This document shows positions 34,879-43,675 of a DNA stretch of 64,000 nt, in pieces. The stretch comes from RZYP01 sp050256135. GTDB lineage: Bacteria > Bacillota > Negativicutes > Acidaminococcales > Acidaminococcaceae. The notes beneath the pieces are model-generated. The model saw only the letters and a program-made list of their open reading frames with translations. It did not search any database and was not told the origin of the DNA. The position numbers and the translations under genes were made by a program. How positions within the stretch are numbered: position 1 is the stretch's first letter; every line of letters starts with the position of its first letter. The stretch spans positions 62,001 through 126,000 of the forward strand of contig JBFWIF010000001.1 of NCBI GenBank assembly GCA_050256135.1. Reading direction: 5' to 3'.

Positions 34879-36087
34879 ATGCACAAGCGTTTTCTGATTT
34901 GGGATAATCCTAAGGATGCTATTATTGTTTTAACTTTTTTGCTGATGGCGCTTGGCTGTATTAATGTTTTCAGTGCCAGCTTTGTTGAAGCAAAGGATAT
35001 GTTTGATAATGGGTATTTTTATTTATACCGTTATGCAGGTGCTGCTGTGATCGGTCTTGTAGTAATGGGCATCATCGGGTGGAAAATACCTTACAGATTT
35101 TGGCTGCAATACCGGCAAGTTTGGTATGCTATTTTGTTTGTCGTATTGATTTGTGTTGATGCTTTCGGCGTAACGACTAAGGGTGCTCAGCGCTGGCTGT
35201 ATATAGGCGGTCAGAGCATTCAGCCATCTGAGCTTGTCAAGTTATCAATGATTATTTTGGGTGCTGGTTCTCTTGGTGAATATCTGAAAAGAGGTCAGCG
35301 TGTTTCTTTGTTTGCTAGTGGTATGTTCGTACCTTTTGCCCAAGCTGCGGTTTTTGCAGGCCTGGTTTTGGTACAGCCGGATATGGGCACGGCGGCAATA
35401 ATTTTTGCCTTAATGATAGGACTTTATATTGTTACTGGTTTGCCTAAGATAGAACTGATTGGCCTTCTTGGAACCGCATTGGCTGGTGCCGTAGGCTTAA
35501 TATTAATTGCGCCTTACCGTTTTGCCAGAGTTAAGATTTGGCTGGATCCCTGGCAGGATGCAGGCAATACCGGTTATCAGGTTGTACAGTCGCTGATGTC
35601 GATTGGCAGCGGTGGTTTACTGGGGAAACCATTTGGCATGGGCTCTGGTAAGTTCTTTTATCTGCCGGAAGCGCATACAGACTTTGCTTTTGCTATTTTT
35701 TGCCAAGAGTGGGGATTTATTGGTGCGATTCTTTTAATTGCAATATTCTTGATTTTGGCTGCGGCAATTCATCGGATAGCGCTTAATGCCAAAAATGAAA
35801 AAGGTTTTTTGCTTGTTACCGGCGTTAATTTTTTGGTGGTTGGTCAGGCAGTTGCCAATATGGCTATGGTGTGTGGAATTCTACCGGTTATTGGTGTGCC
35901 GCTGTCCTTTATTAGTTATGGTGGTACAGCTTTGATTGTTAACCTGGCCGCAATTGGCTTGGTTATTGCAGTTTATCGCGATGAAGCTAAACAAGAAGAA
36001 TCACAGCAGGAAGTTGCTGCCGTTTTTGCAAAGCGCAAACAAGACCTTGCAGGCAAACGTTCTCTACCTAGGAGGTGGCAGCGTTGA
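34879..36087 (+). CDS. ftsW: FtsW/RodA/SpoVE-family peptidoglycan glycosyltransferase
   Basis: SEDS-family lipid II polymerase with about ten membrane helices (402 residues). Signature segments are GAQRWLYIGGQSIQPSELVKL, YRFARVKIWLDPW, GYQVVQSLMSIGSGGLLGKPFG and PVIGVPLSFISYGGTALI. It ends in a TTGA overlap with the next gene, a penicillin-binding protein, so the SEDS polymerase and its transpeptidase partner are translationally coupled. FtsW and SpoVE cannot be separated by sequence alone. Confidence 0.93.
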   Translation: MHKRFLIWDNPKDAIIVLTFLLMALGCINVFSASFVEAKDMFDNGYFYLYRYAGAAVIGLVVMGIIGWKIPYRFWLQYRQVWYAILFVVLICVDAFGVTTKGAQRWLYIGGQSIQPSELVKLSMIILGAGSLGEYLKRGQRVSLFASGMFVPFAQAAVFAGLVLVQPDMGTAAIIFALMIGLYIVTGLPKIELIGLLGTALAGAVGLILIAPYRFARVKIWLDPWQDAGNTGYQVVQSLMSIGSGGLLGKPFGMGSGKFFYLPEAHTDFAFAIFCQEWGFIGAILLIAIFLILAAAIHRIALNAKNEKGFLLVTGVNFLVVGQAVANMAMVCGILPVIGVPLSFISYGGTALIVNLAAIGLVIAVYRDEAKQEESQQEVAAVFAKRKQDLAGKRSLPRRWQR

Positions 36088-38099
36088 GCAGGCACTTTGG
36101 TATGAATGCAGGGAAAAAACGTTCTGGCTGGATAGGGTGCCTGATTTTATTTGCTTTTGCCGCAGTTTTGCTGCGTTTGTTCTGGCTGCAGATTGTCAGC
36201 GGTGAGAAACTTGCCACACGTGCAATGCAGCAAACAGCTGGTGATGAAAAGGTTTATTCACCTCGTGGCAGCATTCTTGACCGTAATGGTGAAGAGCTTG
36301 CCGTCAGCATCATGAGTAAGTCTCTGTATGTTGATCCTAAGCAGATGGATGACAATCCGGAAATGTGGCCGCGTGGCCAAAAACCGCAGCGTGATCCCCG
36401 TCGGCTGGCAGCTGACTTGTTGGCACCGGTGCTGAAAATGAAGGCTGATGAACTATATAGTGATTTCAGCAGTGAAGGGCGTTTCCTTTGGATCAAAAGG
36501 GCGATGGAACCTGCGGAAGCGGATGCAGTTCGGCAAATAATCAAGGATAATAAATTTTCCGGGTTGCATTTTTTGGAAGAAAGTAAGCGTTATTATACTA
36601 AGAATACGATGGCGGCACATGTTCTCGGTTTTGTTGGTATTGATGATAATGGCTTGAGCGGTATAGAGTGGGCACTGGATTCTATTATTAAAGGTGCGGA
36701 GACACACCGGAGCGAATTTTTAGATGCGCTCGGACGCAAAATAGGGGAAAGCGGGTTTAACAGTGCGGCTCCTCCGCAGATGCCGACGGTTTATCTTACT
36801 ATTGACAGCAAGATGCAGTATGTTTTGGAAAAAGGCCTGGACGATGCCATAGCCAAAACACATGCCAAAAGTGCTGCTGTTATCCTGATGGATCCACATA
36901 CAGGTGAAATACTGGGTATGGCCAGCAGGCCGACATTTGATCCTAATAAATTCAGTGAATATCCTGCTGCCGCTTTGACAAACAGGGCTATTTCAATTGT
37001 TTATGAACCTGGTTCTGTTTTTAAGCCGATAGTTGGCTGTGCTGGCTTAACTGAGCATCTGGTAACGCCGGACACACCGTTTTTTGACTCTGGTGCGTTT
37101 AATGTTGCAGACCGTACGATTCGCAACTGGGATGGTGGCGGGTTAGGCGCAATTACTTTTACGGATGTTATAAAGTTTTCAGTTAATACAGGAATGGCTG
37201 ATCTCGGCATGAAGCTTGGCGCCAAAAGAATGACTGAATATACTAAGAAATTTGGTTTTGGTACGGCCACAGGCATTGAATTGCCTGGAGAAGAGGAAGG
37301 CATTCTTTATGATCCGGAAGAAATGCGGCTTCCAGATATCGCTACTATGGCTATTGGACAGGGTATAGCAGTGACACCTTTGCAAATGCTGCGTGCAATT
37401 TGTGCGATCGCTAACGGCGGTGAATTGGTCAAACCTTATATTGTAAAGAAGATAGTCACACCTGACGGCAAGGTTTTGATGGAAGGCAAGAAGCAGGTTG
37501 TAAGAAGAGTAGTTACCGAAGAGGTAGCTGAACAAATGCGTTATATGATGGAGCAAGTAGTTTCTTCGGGTGGTGGCAAGACAGCTAGAATTACTGGATA
37601 CAAAATAGCAGGAAAAACAGGGACAGCCCAAAAAATCAGTGATCAAGGCGGGTATGCCGCCGGTCTTTATATAGCTTCTTTTGTCGGCTTTGTTCCTAGT
37701 GATGCACCTCAATACGCAATGCTTATTATGCTTGATTCACCAGAAGGAGCTTTTTACGGTTCACAAGTATCTGCACCGGTATTCCGCGATACGCTTCAAC
37801 AAATACTTGTCGCGAAAGGAATACAGCCGCACAGTGCGGTAGGACTCCCGTCTCTTGATACTCTGAAAAACCCGGAAAGTAATAAAAAAATCGAGAATTT
37901 GCCTCAAATGCAAATTATGTCTGATGGCAAGGCCAAAATACCTGATTTTTCAGGATTGAATTTCAGACAGGTTGCGGAGCTTATTCAACAAGGAAAACTA
38001 GAATTGATACCTCATGGCAGCGGAACAGCCAAGAAACAGTCGGTGCCGCCAGGCACAATTCTCGCACCGGGAGCGGTAGTGGAAGTCTGGTTTGAATAG
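36084..38099 (+). CDS. Penicillin-binding protein (FtsI/SpoVD-type transpeptidase with PASTA domain)
   Basis: 671 residues: an N-terminal membrane helix (GCLILFAFAAVLLRLFWLQI), a dimerisation domain (SPRGSILDRNGEELA), a transpeptidase domain with active Ser311 in EPGSVFKPI, SVN (KFSVNTG) and KTGT (AGKTGTAQ), and a C-terminal PASTA repeat (KIPDFSGLNFRQVAELIQQG). TTG at 36084 is chosen because AGGAGG (36070-36075) lies eight bases upstream and the codon overlaps the ftsW stop as TTGA. GTG at 36075 overlaps the ribosome site, and ATG at 36102 is an alternative. Confidence 0.92.
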   Translation: MSRHFGMNAGKKRSGWIGCLILFAFAAVLLRLFWLQIVSGEKLATRAMQQTAGDEKVYSPRGSILDRNGEELAVSIMSKSLYVDPKQMDDNPEMWPRGQKPQRDPRRLAADLLAPVLKMKADELYSDFSSEGRFLWIKRAMEPAEADAVRQIIKDNKFSGLHFLEESKRYYTKNTMAAHVLGFVGIDDNGLSGIEWALDSIIKGAETHRSEFLDALGRKIGESGFNSAAPPQMPTVYLTIDSKMQYVLEKGLDDAIAKTHAKSAAVILMDPHTGEILGMASRPTFDPNKFSEYPAAALTNRAISIVYEPGSVFKPIVGCAGLTEHLVTPDTPFFDSGAFNVADRTIRNWDGGGLGAITFTDVIKFSVNTGMADLGMKLGAKRMTEYTKKFGFGTATGIELPGEEEGILYDPEEMRLPDIATMAIGQGIAVTPLQMLRAICAIANGGELVKPYIVKKIVTPDGKVLMEGKKQVVRRVVTEEVAEQMRYMMEQVVSSGGGKTARITGYKIAGKTGTAQKISDQGGYAAGLYIASFVGFVPSDAPQYAMLIMLDSPEGAFYGSQVSAPVFRDTLQQILVAKGIQPHSAVGLPSLDTLKNPESNKKIENLPQMQIMSDGKAKIPDFSGLNFRQVAELIQQGKLELIPHGSGTAKKQSVPPGTILAPGAVVEVWFE

Positions 38100-38135
38100 C
38101 AGGCGAACGGCGAGTATAGAATAGAATGGTATGTG

Positions 38136-38437
38136 ATGTCTATCGGTGAGGATTGAAGAGTTCCTCTGGACCATTCCACACGCGTTAAACGGCCGCAATA
38201 AATTCGGCCTTATGTAGAGGAAGGCACCATAAGCGCCCTATTCGGTTGCTTATGCTGCATAAGTTTGAAATATCAATCTTAGTGCTGCGCGCAGGCGCTG
38301 GCAACCGATTGGTTCAAACTTAACTCCCGTCACTTCTTTAATCCTTACCTCTTTGTTTGTTCTAAACAACTCTGCTTGAATAACATTCCACACGCGGCTA
38401 TTCGCCTGCAAGCAGTCGGTCGCTGATGTGCAGCAAG
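38136..38437 (+). repeat. Dispersed non-coding repeat, copy 1 (two blocks with a 115-bp centre)
   Basis: Block 1 (38136-38209) matches 46107-46180 at 69 of 74 positions, and block 2 (38325-38437) matches 46200-46312 at 105 of 113. The motif CATTCCACACGCG occurs in each block. Block 1 ends in a hairpin GGCCG-CGGCC. The centre, unique to this copy, contains facing inverted repeats (AAGTTTGAA 38261-38269 / TTCAAACTT 38313-38321; CGGTTGC / GCAACCG) that could fold the whole insert. No open frame is convincing. Confidence 0.85.
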
Positions 38438-38551
38438 CTCGTTACTTCTTTAACCATTGACTGAAGTTACCGGTTATTACGTAGTGTCATGTCGAGCGCG
38501 GCCGAGACATCTTGGGTCGGGTATGCTCGTAAAGTTCAGCAGTTCTTTGCG

Positions 38552-38580
38552 TTGACAAAGAAAAGTGCGCAAGGTATAAT
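38552..38580 (+). promoter_or_regulatory. Strong promoter of the fhs-folD operon
   Basis: TTGACA (38552-38557) and TATAAT (38575-38580) with a 17-bp spacer form a consensus promoter, placed just before the ZTP riboswitch. Confidence 0.92.
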
Positions 38581-38589
38581 CAAATCCAT

Positions 38590-38689
38590 AGGGGTCATAT
38601 AACTGACGGAAGTGGATAACCACATGGAGTATGACCGGTATTAAAGCCGACCGTCTGGGCAAAAAGAGCCCGGATTGTCGGCTTTTTTC
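38590..38689 (+). promoter_or_regulatory. ZTP (pfl) riboswitch with terminator
   Basis: The 5' half (from 38591, GGGTCATATAACTGACGGA) contains GTGGATAACCAC and ends in ATGACCGG. The 3' half carries the conserved CCG-x-CTGGGC element (38650-38660). The 3' half is built into a hairpin (AAAGCCGAC 38643-38651 with GTCGGC) ending in TTTTTT, the expression-platform terminator. ZTP riboswitches sense ZMP/ZTP, the signal of folate one-carbon shortage, and switch on fhs, folD or purine genes. That agrees with the two genes downstream. Confidence 0.9.
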
Positions 38690-38736
38690 GTATATTATGA
38701 TTTAAGGGCTGGCCCCGGAATTTAAGGAGGATATCT

Positions 38737-40407
38737 ATGTTAACTGATATTGAAATTGCACAACAGGCAAAAATGCTCCCCATTACCGAAGTGGCAAAAA
38801 AACTTGGCATAGCAGAGGATGATATTGAAATGTACGGCCGCTATAAGGCCAAATTGTCCATGGATCTTATTCGCAGCTTAGAAGCAAAAAAAGCTGGCAA
38901 ATTGGTGCTGGTAACAGCTATAACTCCTACTCCTGCCGGTGAAGGAAAATCGACAACTACGGTTGGTCTGGCACAAGGTCTTGCCAAAATTGGCAAAGAT
39001 GTCATCGTTGCTTTGCGTGAACCATCACTTGGACCTTGCATGGGCGTTAAAGGTGGAGCTGCCGGCGGCGGTTATTCCCAAGTTGTGCCTATGGAAGATA
39101 TTAACTTGCATTTTACCGGTGACTTTCATGCCATTACTTCGGCTCATATGTTGCTTGCCGCCATGTTGGACAACCATATCCAGCAAGGAAATCTTCTGAA
39201 TATAGATTCGCGCAGAATTGTCTGGAAACGTGTAGTAGACATGAATGACCGTGAACTGCGTAACATAGTTGTAGGTCTTGGCGGTAAGGCTCATGGTGTG
39301 CCGCGCCAGGATGGCTTCGATATCACTGTTGCATCGGAAGTAATGGCTATCTTATGTTTGGCCAGCAGTTTGAAAGATTTGAAAGAACGCCTCAGCAAAA
39401 TTATTGTTGCTTATACTTATGCAGGTGAACCGGTTACAGCAGGCATGATCAAAGCACAGGGAGCAATGGCAGCTCTCTTGAGAGATGCTATTAAACCCAA
39501 TCTGGTGCAGACTTTAGAGAATGTCCCGGCAATTATCCATGGCGGTCCTTTTGCTAACATAGCGCATGGCTGCAACAGTGTTATGGCAACTAAAACAGCT
39601 ATGAAGCTTGCAGAATATACGGTCACGGAGGCAGGTTTCGGTGCCGACCTTGGTGCGGAGAAATTTTTCGATATCAAGTGCCGTTATGCAGGGTTGAAAC
39701 CCGATGCGGTAGTTCTGGTTGCTACAGTTCGTGCTCTTAAAATGCATGGCGGTATGCCGAAAACAGGGCTGGCCGTACCTAACGTCGAAGCTGTAAAAAA
39801 AGGCCTTGTTAACCTGGAAAAACATATAGAGAATATTAAAAAATTCAATGTGCCGTTAGTTGTTGCTATCAATATCTTCGCTCAGGATACTGAAGAAGAA
39901 CTGGAAGCTATTCGCAGTCACTGCGCAACACATGGCGTGAATGTAGCTTTATCTGACGTTTTTGCCAAAGGCGGCGAAGGCGGTGTGGCTTTAGCAAAAG
40001 AAGTCGTTGCTTTGGCTGAATCTGGCAAAGCAAATTTTGCACCTATCTATGAAGACGGACTGACGCTGAAAGAAAAGATCAACACAATTGCCCGGGAAAT
40101 TTATGGAGCTGCTGCTGTTTCCTATGCGAAAGAAGCAGAAATTGCATTAAGACAATATGAAGAGATGGGCTATGGCAAATTGCCGGTCTGCATGGCCAAA
40201 ACACAATATTCTCTCTCTGATGATCCGGCTCTGCTTGGTCGTCCGGAAGGTTTCACCATGACCGTTAAAAATGTACGTATTTCAGCAGGTGCTGGTTTCG
40301 TAGTCGTACTGACTGGCGATATCATGACAATGCCTGGTTTGCCGAAGGTGCCGGCAGCTGAGAAAATTGACGTAAGTGACGACGGGGTCATCAGCGGTCT
40401 ATTCTGA
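38737..40407 (+). CDS. fhs: Formate--tetrahydrofolate ligase
   Basis: ATP-dependent formation of 10-formyl-THF from formate. The 556-residue length is standard. It carries the ATP loop TPTPAGEGKSTTTVGLAQGL (about residues 65-84), REPSLGPCMGVKGGAAGGGY and HFTGDFHAITSAHMLLAAM. AAGGAGG precedes the ATG. It is controlled by the ZTP riboswitch and is followed by folD after 17 bp. Confidence 0.97.
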   Translation: MLTDIEIAQQAKMLPITEVAKKLGIAEDDIEMYGRYKAKLSMDLIRSLEAKKAGKLVLVTAITPTPAGEGKSTTTVGLAQGLAKIGKDVIVALREPSLGPCMGVKGGAAGGGYSQVVPMEDINLHFTGDFHAITSAHMLLAAMLDNHIQQGNLLNIDSRRIVWKRVVDMNDRELRNIVVGLGGKAHGVPRQDGFDITVASEVMAILCLASSLKDLKERLSKIIVAYTYAGEPVTAGMIKAQGAMAALLRDAIKPNLVQTLENVPAIIHGGPFANIAHGCNSVMATKTAMKLAEYTVTEAGFGADLGAEKFFDIKCRYAGLKPDAVVLVATVRALKMHGGMPKTGLAVPNVEAVKKGLVNLEKHIENIKKFNVPLVVAINIFAQDTEEELEAIRSHCATHGVNVALSDVFAKGGEGGVALAKEVVALAESGKANFAPIYEDGLTLKEKINTIAREIYGAAAVSYAKEAEIALRQYEEMGYGKLPVCMAKTQYSLSDDPALLGRPEGFTMTVKNVRISAGAGFVVVLTGDIMTMPGLPKVPAAEKIDVSDDGVISGLF

Positions 40408-40424
40408 TAAAACGAGGTAAGAGG

Positions 40425-41255
40425 ATGGAAACATTACTAATGTCTGGCAAACCGGTTGCCGATGCTGCCAGAGAAAGAATTGCTGCCAAAATTGCCGCAG
40501 CTAAAACCAACGGCAAACAAGTTACCCTGGCAATCGTTACAGTAGGTGACGACCCAGCTTCACATGTTTATAAAAGCCGTTTGATTAAAATGACAGAAAG
40601 CCTGGGCGCAGGTGTGAGAACGGTTGAATTGCCGGCAACTGCTTCTCAGGAAGAAGTTGAGGCAGTAATAAAAGAATTGAATGCTGACGAGAAAGTCACG
40701 GGAATACTGCCGATGATGCCTCTGCCAAGGCATTTGAACAGCGACGCCGTCGGAGCATTGTTAGCGCCGGCGAAAGATGTCGATTGTTTGAATCCGTTTA
40801 ACGCCGGTGAATTATATCTCGGCCGCAGCCGCTGGGCACCATGTACGCCCCGTGCCTGTATGGCAACTCTGGCACATTACGGTATCGAGCTGAAAGGCAA
40901 ACACGTTGTTGTTCTCGGACGCAGCAATGTAGTTGGTAAGCCTGTCGCTCTGCTTCTATTGCAGGAACATGCTACCGTCACTATCTGCCATTCACGTACG
41001 CAGGATTTGCCGGGAATTTTACGGCAGGCTGACATTATCGTGGCCGCAGTTGGTATTCCTTCCTTTGTAAAGCCTGAGATGGTCAAAGAGGGAGTTGTGA
41101 TTGTCGACGTTGGTATCAATGCCGTAGGCGGCAAACTGCTTGGCGATGTTGATGCAGCCGTAGCAGCAAAGGCTTCTGCTTTTACTCCTGTTCCCGGCGG
41201 TATTGGCGTGGTAAGCAATATGATGGTCATGGATATGCTCAGCAGAGATTTATAA
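40425..41255 (+). CDS. folD: Bifunctional methylenetetrahydrofolate dehydrogenase / methenyl-THF cyclohydrolase
   Basis: 276 residues. Family motifs are SHVYKSRLIKMTESLG with the catalytic Lys, GILPMMPLPRHL, DVDCLNPFNAGELYLG and the NADP loop VVLGRSNVVGKPVALLLL, closing with PVPGGIGVVSNMMV. The usual PCTP motif is present as APCTPRACMA. Together with fhs it interconverts formate and 5,10-methylene-THF. A terminator follows at 41260-41316. Confidence 0.96.
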   Translation: METLLMSGKPVADAARERIAAKIAAAKTNGKQVTLAIVTVGDDPASHVYKSRLIKMTESLGAGVRTVELPATASQEEVEAVIKELNADEKVTGILPMMPLPRHLNSDAVGALLAPAKDVDCLNPFNAGELYLGRSRWAPCTPRACMATLAHYGIELKGKHVVVLGRSNVVGKPVALLLLQEHATVTICHSRTQDLPGILRQADIIVAAVGIPSFVKPEMVKEGVVIVDVGINAVGGKLLGDVDAAVAAKASAFTPVPGGIGVVSNMMVMDMLSRDL

Positions 41256-41259
41256 AAAA

Positions 41260-41316
41260 TAAGCACTGTCGTTCAATGAAGAAAACAGGTTTCTTCGTGA
41301 CGATAGTGCTTTTTAT
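41260..41316 (+). terminator. Terminator of the fhs-folD operon
   Basis: AAGCACTGTCGT (41261-41272) pairs with ACGATAGTGCTT (41300-41311) and encloses an inner stem GAAGAAA/TTTCTTC. It is followed by TTTTATTTTAT. Confidence 0.87.
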
Positions 41317-41343
41317 TTTATTAAGGAAAAAGGATGTGTTGAA

Positions 41344-41832
41344 ATGGCAGCAGAAATTCAATTCCGTTTTGCAGTAAGAGAAGATGTTCCCTTGATTTTG
41401 AAGTTTATCAGAGATTTGGCGGCTTATGAAAATTTGTTGGATAAAGTTGCAGTAAGCGAAGCCATATTGGAGGATTGGTTGTTTGATCAGCAAAAAGCGG
41501 AAGTTATCTTTTGTGAACTTGCCGGCAGACCGATAGGCTTTACTCTTTTTTTCTATAATTTCTCCACGTTTTTGGGCCAAAGCGGGATTTTTTTAGAAGA
41601 TTTGTATATAGAACCTGCACATCGTGGCCACGGCTACGGTAAAGCGATTTTTGGCAAATTGGCTGAAATTGCTATTGAACGCGGATGCGGACGTCTGGAC
41701 TGGTGGTGTCTCAATTGGAATAAACCTAGTATAGATTTTTACGAATCTCTCGGTTCTAAACATCTTGAGGAATGGCGTATCTACCGTTTGTCGCGGGAAA
41801 ATCTTTTGGATTTATTACCGGCGAAGAAGTAA
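41344..41832 (+). CDS. GNAT-family N-acetyltransferase
   Basis: 162 residues. The acetyl-CoA binding segment is FLEDLYIEPAHRGHGYGKAI followed by FGKLAEIAIERGCGRL. The pattern with LDWWCLNWNKPSIDFYESLG resembles diamine/spermidine acetyltransferase-like GNATs, but the acceptor is not certain. The ATG follows AAGGATG. It converges on the next gene with only five bases between stop codons. Confidence 0.88.
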   Translation: MAAEIQFRFAVREDVPLILKFIRDLAAYENLLDKVAVSEAILEDWLFDQQKAEVIFCELAGRPIGFTLFFYNFSTFLGQSGIFLEDLYIEPAHRGHGYGKAIFGKLAEIAIERGCGRLDWWCLNWNKPSIDFYESLGSKHLEEWRIYRLSRENLLDLLPAKK

Positions 41833-41837
41833 AAAGG

Positions 41838-42983
41838 TTAACTGTTGTTATTCCGCTTTTTCTTTTCCTGCCGTAGGAGCAAGGAAATGCAGAAGGTCAG
41901 CCACATGAAACCGACTGCATAACCGGCTACGACATCAGTCGGATAATGAACGCCCAGATAAATGCGGCTGATACCAATGATGAGACTCAGGATGATGGTC
42001 AAGGTTGCTATCAGTAAGCGCACCGGCCATGACTTTACTTCTCGCATCAGGAAAAAGGCCAGCATGCCGTAAAAGCACATGGTTGCCATGGCATGTCCGC
42101 TGGGAAAACTGAAACTGTTTTCCTGTACCAAGAAAAAGGAATCAGGGCGCATGCGATGAAAGGCGTTTTTCAGGAGAACGCTAAGCAGACCGGCACCGGC
42201 GATACAAATAGCAAGTGCTGAAATATCATACCAACGTTTCCTGTAAGCAAGCACGGTTATAGTAGCACCGACGATAATGGCATAGCCTTTGCCGAAGCCG
42301 ATATCGGTTATGAACAACATGAATTTATCAAGATCAGGATTGGCATAATAGCGAACCAGCCAGATAAAAGCATCGTCAAATAAAACAGCACTGGCTTGAA
42401 AAAAAGTATCCCAAGCAAGGTCTAAAAAAAGGAAGAGCATCGCAGCGCTGAGAATAAAACCAGCAATAATGAATAGGGAAGGCCATCGTCCCTGTAATTC
42501 CAGAAACTTATCTTTGGCTGGTTGGTAGAATGGCGATCTTTTAAAGTAATAACCGATAAGCCAGAGCAGCAAAGGTATTGCAATCAGGCTGAATGCGCCC
42601 AAACCCAAAAGCGTGGCGACAATAAAAGGGATGAAAGGATGGCCATGCAGTAAAAAAACGAAAGGCCTGTGTCTTATCTCTGCCTGCGGTGCAACCGTAA
42701 GCTGACCTCCGATCACAACAATTTGACCGCCAACTTTTGAGTCTGCATTAATTGTTAAATCACCGTCTACAACGAAAATATGTCCCTTGATATTACTGTC
42801 AATAACAATATTGCCGCCCGCTGCCATCAAGGTTTTAATATTTTGGTCCTGCGTTATGACAGTATCTTTGTAAGTAAAAAAATTTTGCGCTTTTGGCGTA
42901 TTGTTGGCGAGAATAAAAAAGCCGAGGGCAGAAACGATAATTAAACAAAGAAAGATTATAAGCAGTCCTCTATGTTTAAACAC
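41838..42983 (-). CDS. Bactofilin-like domain fused to PAP2 phosphatase
   Basis: 381 residues. A signal-anchor helix (LLIIFLCLIIVSALGFFILA) is followed at about residues 40-105 by short beta-helix repeats of the bactofilin/polymer-forming type (AAGGNIVIDSNIKGHIFVVD, GGQIVVIGGQLTVAPQAEI). Membrane helices come next, then a PAP2 domain with the three phosphatase motifs KNAFHRMRP, FPSGHA and SRIYLGVHYPTD. PAP2 enzymes dephosphorylate lipid phosphates such as undecaprenyl diphosphate. A GTG at 42983 with GAGGTGA upstream is preferred over the GTG at 42992. The domain pairing is unusual. Confidence 0.88.
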   Translation of the reverse strand: MFKHRGLLIIFLCLIIVSALGFFILANNTPKAQNFFTYKDTVITQDQNIKTLMAAGGNIVIDSNIKGHIFVVDGDLTINADSKVGGQIVVIGGQLTVAPQAEIRHRPFVFLLHGHPFIPFIVATLLGLGAFSLIAIPLLLWLIGYYFKRSPFYQPAKDKFLELQGRWPSLFIIAGFILSAAMLFLFLDLAWDTFFQASAVLFDDAFIWLVRYYANPDLDKFMLFITDIGFGKGYAIIVGATITVLAYRKRWYDISALAICIAGAGLLSVLLKNAFHRMRPDSFFLVQENSFSFPSGHAMATMCFYGMLAFFLMREVKSWPVRLLIATLTIILSLIIGISRIYLGVHYPTDVVAGYAVGFMWLTFCISLLLRQEKKKRNNNS

Positions 42984-43048
42984 CGTTCTCACCTCGGCTA
43001 TTCATAGTAATTGAAACAAAATTACAAATTACTATTTAGACAAAATAT

Positions 43049-43651
43049 TTATTTATCCTGCTCCGCAGGTCCCAAGTTTGCACAAAATTCGTTAATGGCT
43101 GCTTCATCTACCCGCATCGCCAGAATAGTTCTGGTAATCAGGTCGTCTAAGCTCCAACCGAGCATTTCGGCACCACGTTCGATGACCGGACGCGAACAGC
43201 CGGCGGCAAAATTCAAGGCTTTGTATTTTTTCTTCACGGATTTGAGTTCCATGTCCTGTACGCTTTTGGAAGGACGCATCAAGGCACAGGCGCCGATTAG
43301 TCCCGTAAGTTCATCACAGGCATAAAGAATTTTTTCCATTTCATGCTCAGGTTTGATATCGACTGCGATTGCGTAACCATGACTGGCAGTTGCATGGACT
43401 ATATCTTCACTGAGTCCTGCTTCCCGCATTAGTTCCTGGCTTTTTATGCAGTGTTCTTCAGGATAAAGTTCGAAATCCAGGTCATGAAGCAAACCAACAT
43501 TGCCCCAAAAATTTTCCTGGTCGCCATAGTCAAGTTCGCGGGCAAAATAACGCATAATGCCTTCCACGGTCAAAGCATGGCGCAGATGAAAAGGATCCTT
43601 ATTATATTTGGTAAGTAGTTCCCATGCTTGTTCACGAGTTAATACAGTCAT
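43049..43651 (-). CDS. HD-domain hydrolase
   Basis: 200 residues. An HD phosphohydrolase pattern is seen: HLRHALTVEGIMRYFA, the LLHDLDFE doublet, HGYAIAV and CDELTGLIGACALM. Such proteins act on nucleotides or other phosphate esters; the substrate is not known. The ATG at 43651 has AAAGGA nine bases upstream. It lies 24 bp after cysK on the same strand, so the two are probably co-transcribed. Confidence 0.87.
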   Translation of the reverse strand: MTVLTREQAWELLTKYNKDPFHLRHALTVEGIMRYFARELDYGDQENFWGNVGLLHDLDFELYPEEHCIKSQELMREAGLSEDIVHATASHGYAIAVDIKPEHEMEKILYACDELTGLIGACALMRPSKSVQDMELKSVKKKYKALNFAAGCSRPVIERGAEMLGWSLDDLITRTILAMRVDEAAINEFCANLGPAEQDK

Positions 43652-43675
43652 GCAATCAGTTCCTTTCATTTATGC

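Noticed and set aside
38100..38480. CRISPR array in the repeat region
   Set aside because: The CATTCCACACGCG motif recurs, but spacing is irregular and there are no uniform spacers or cas genes.
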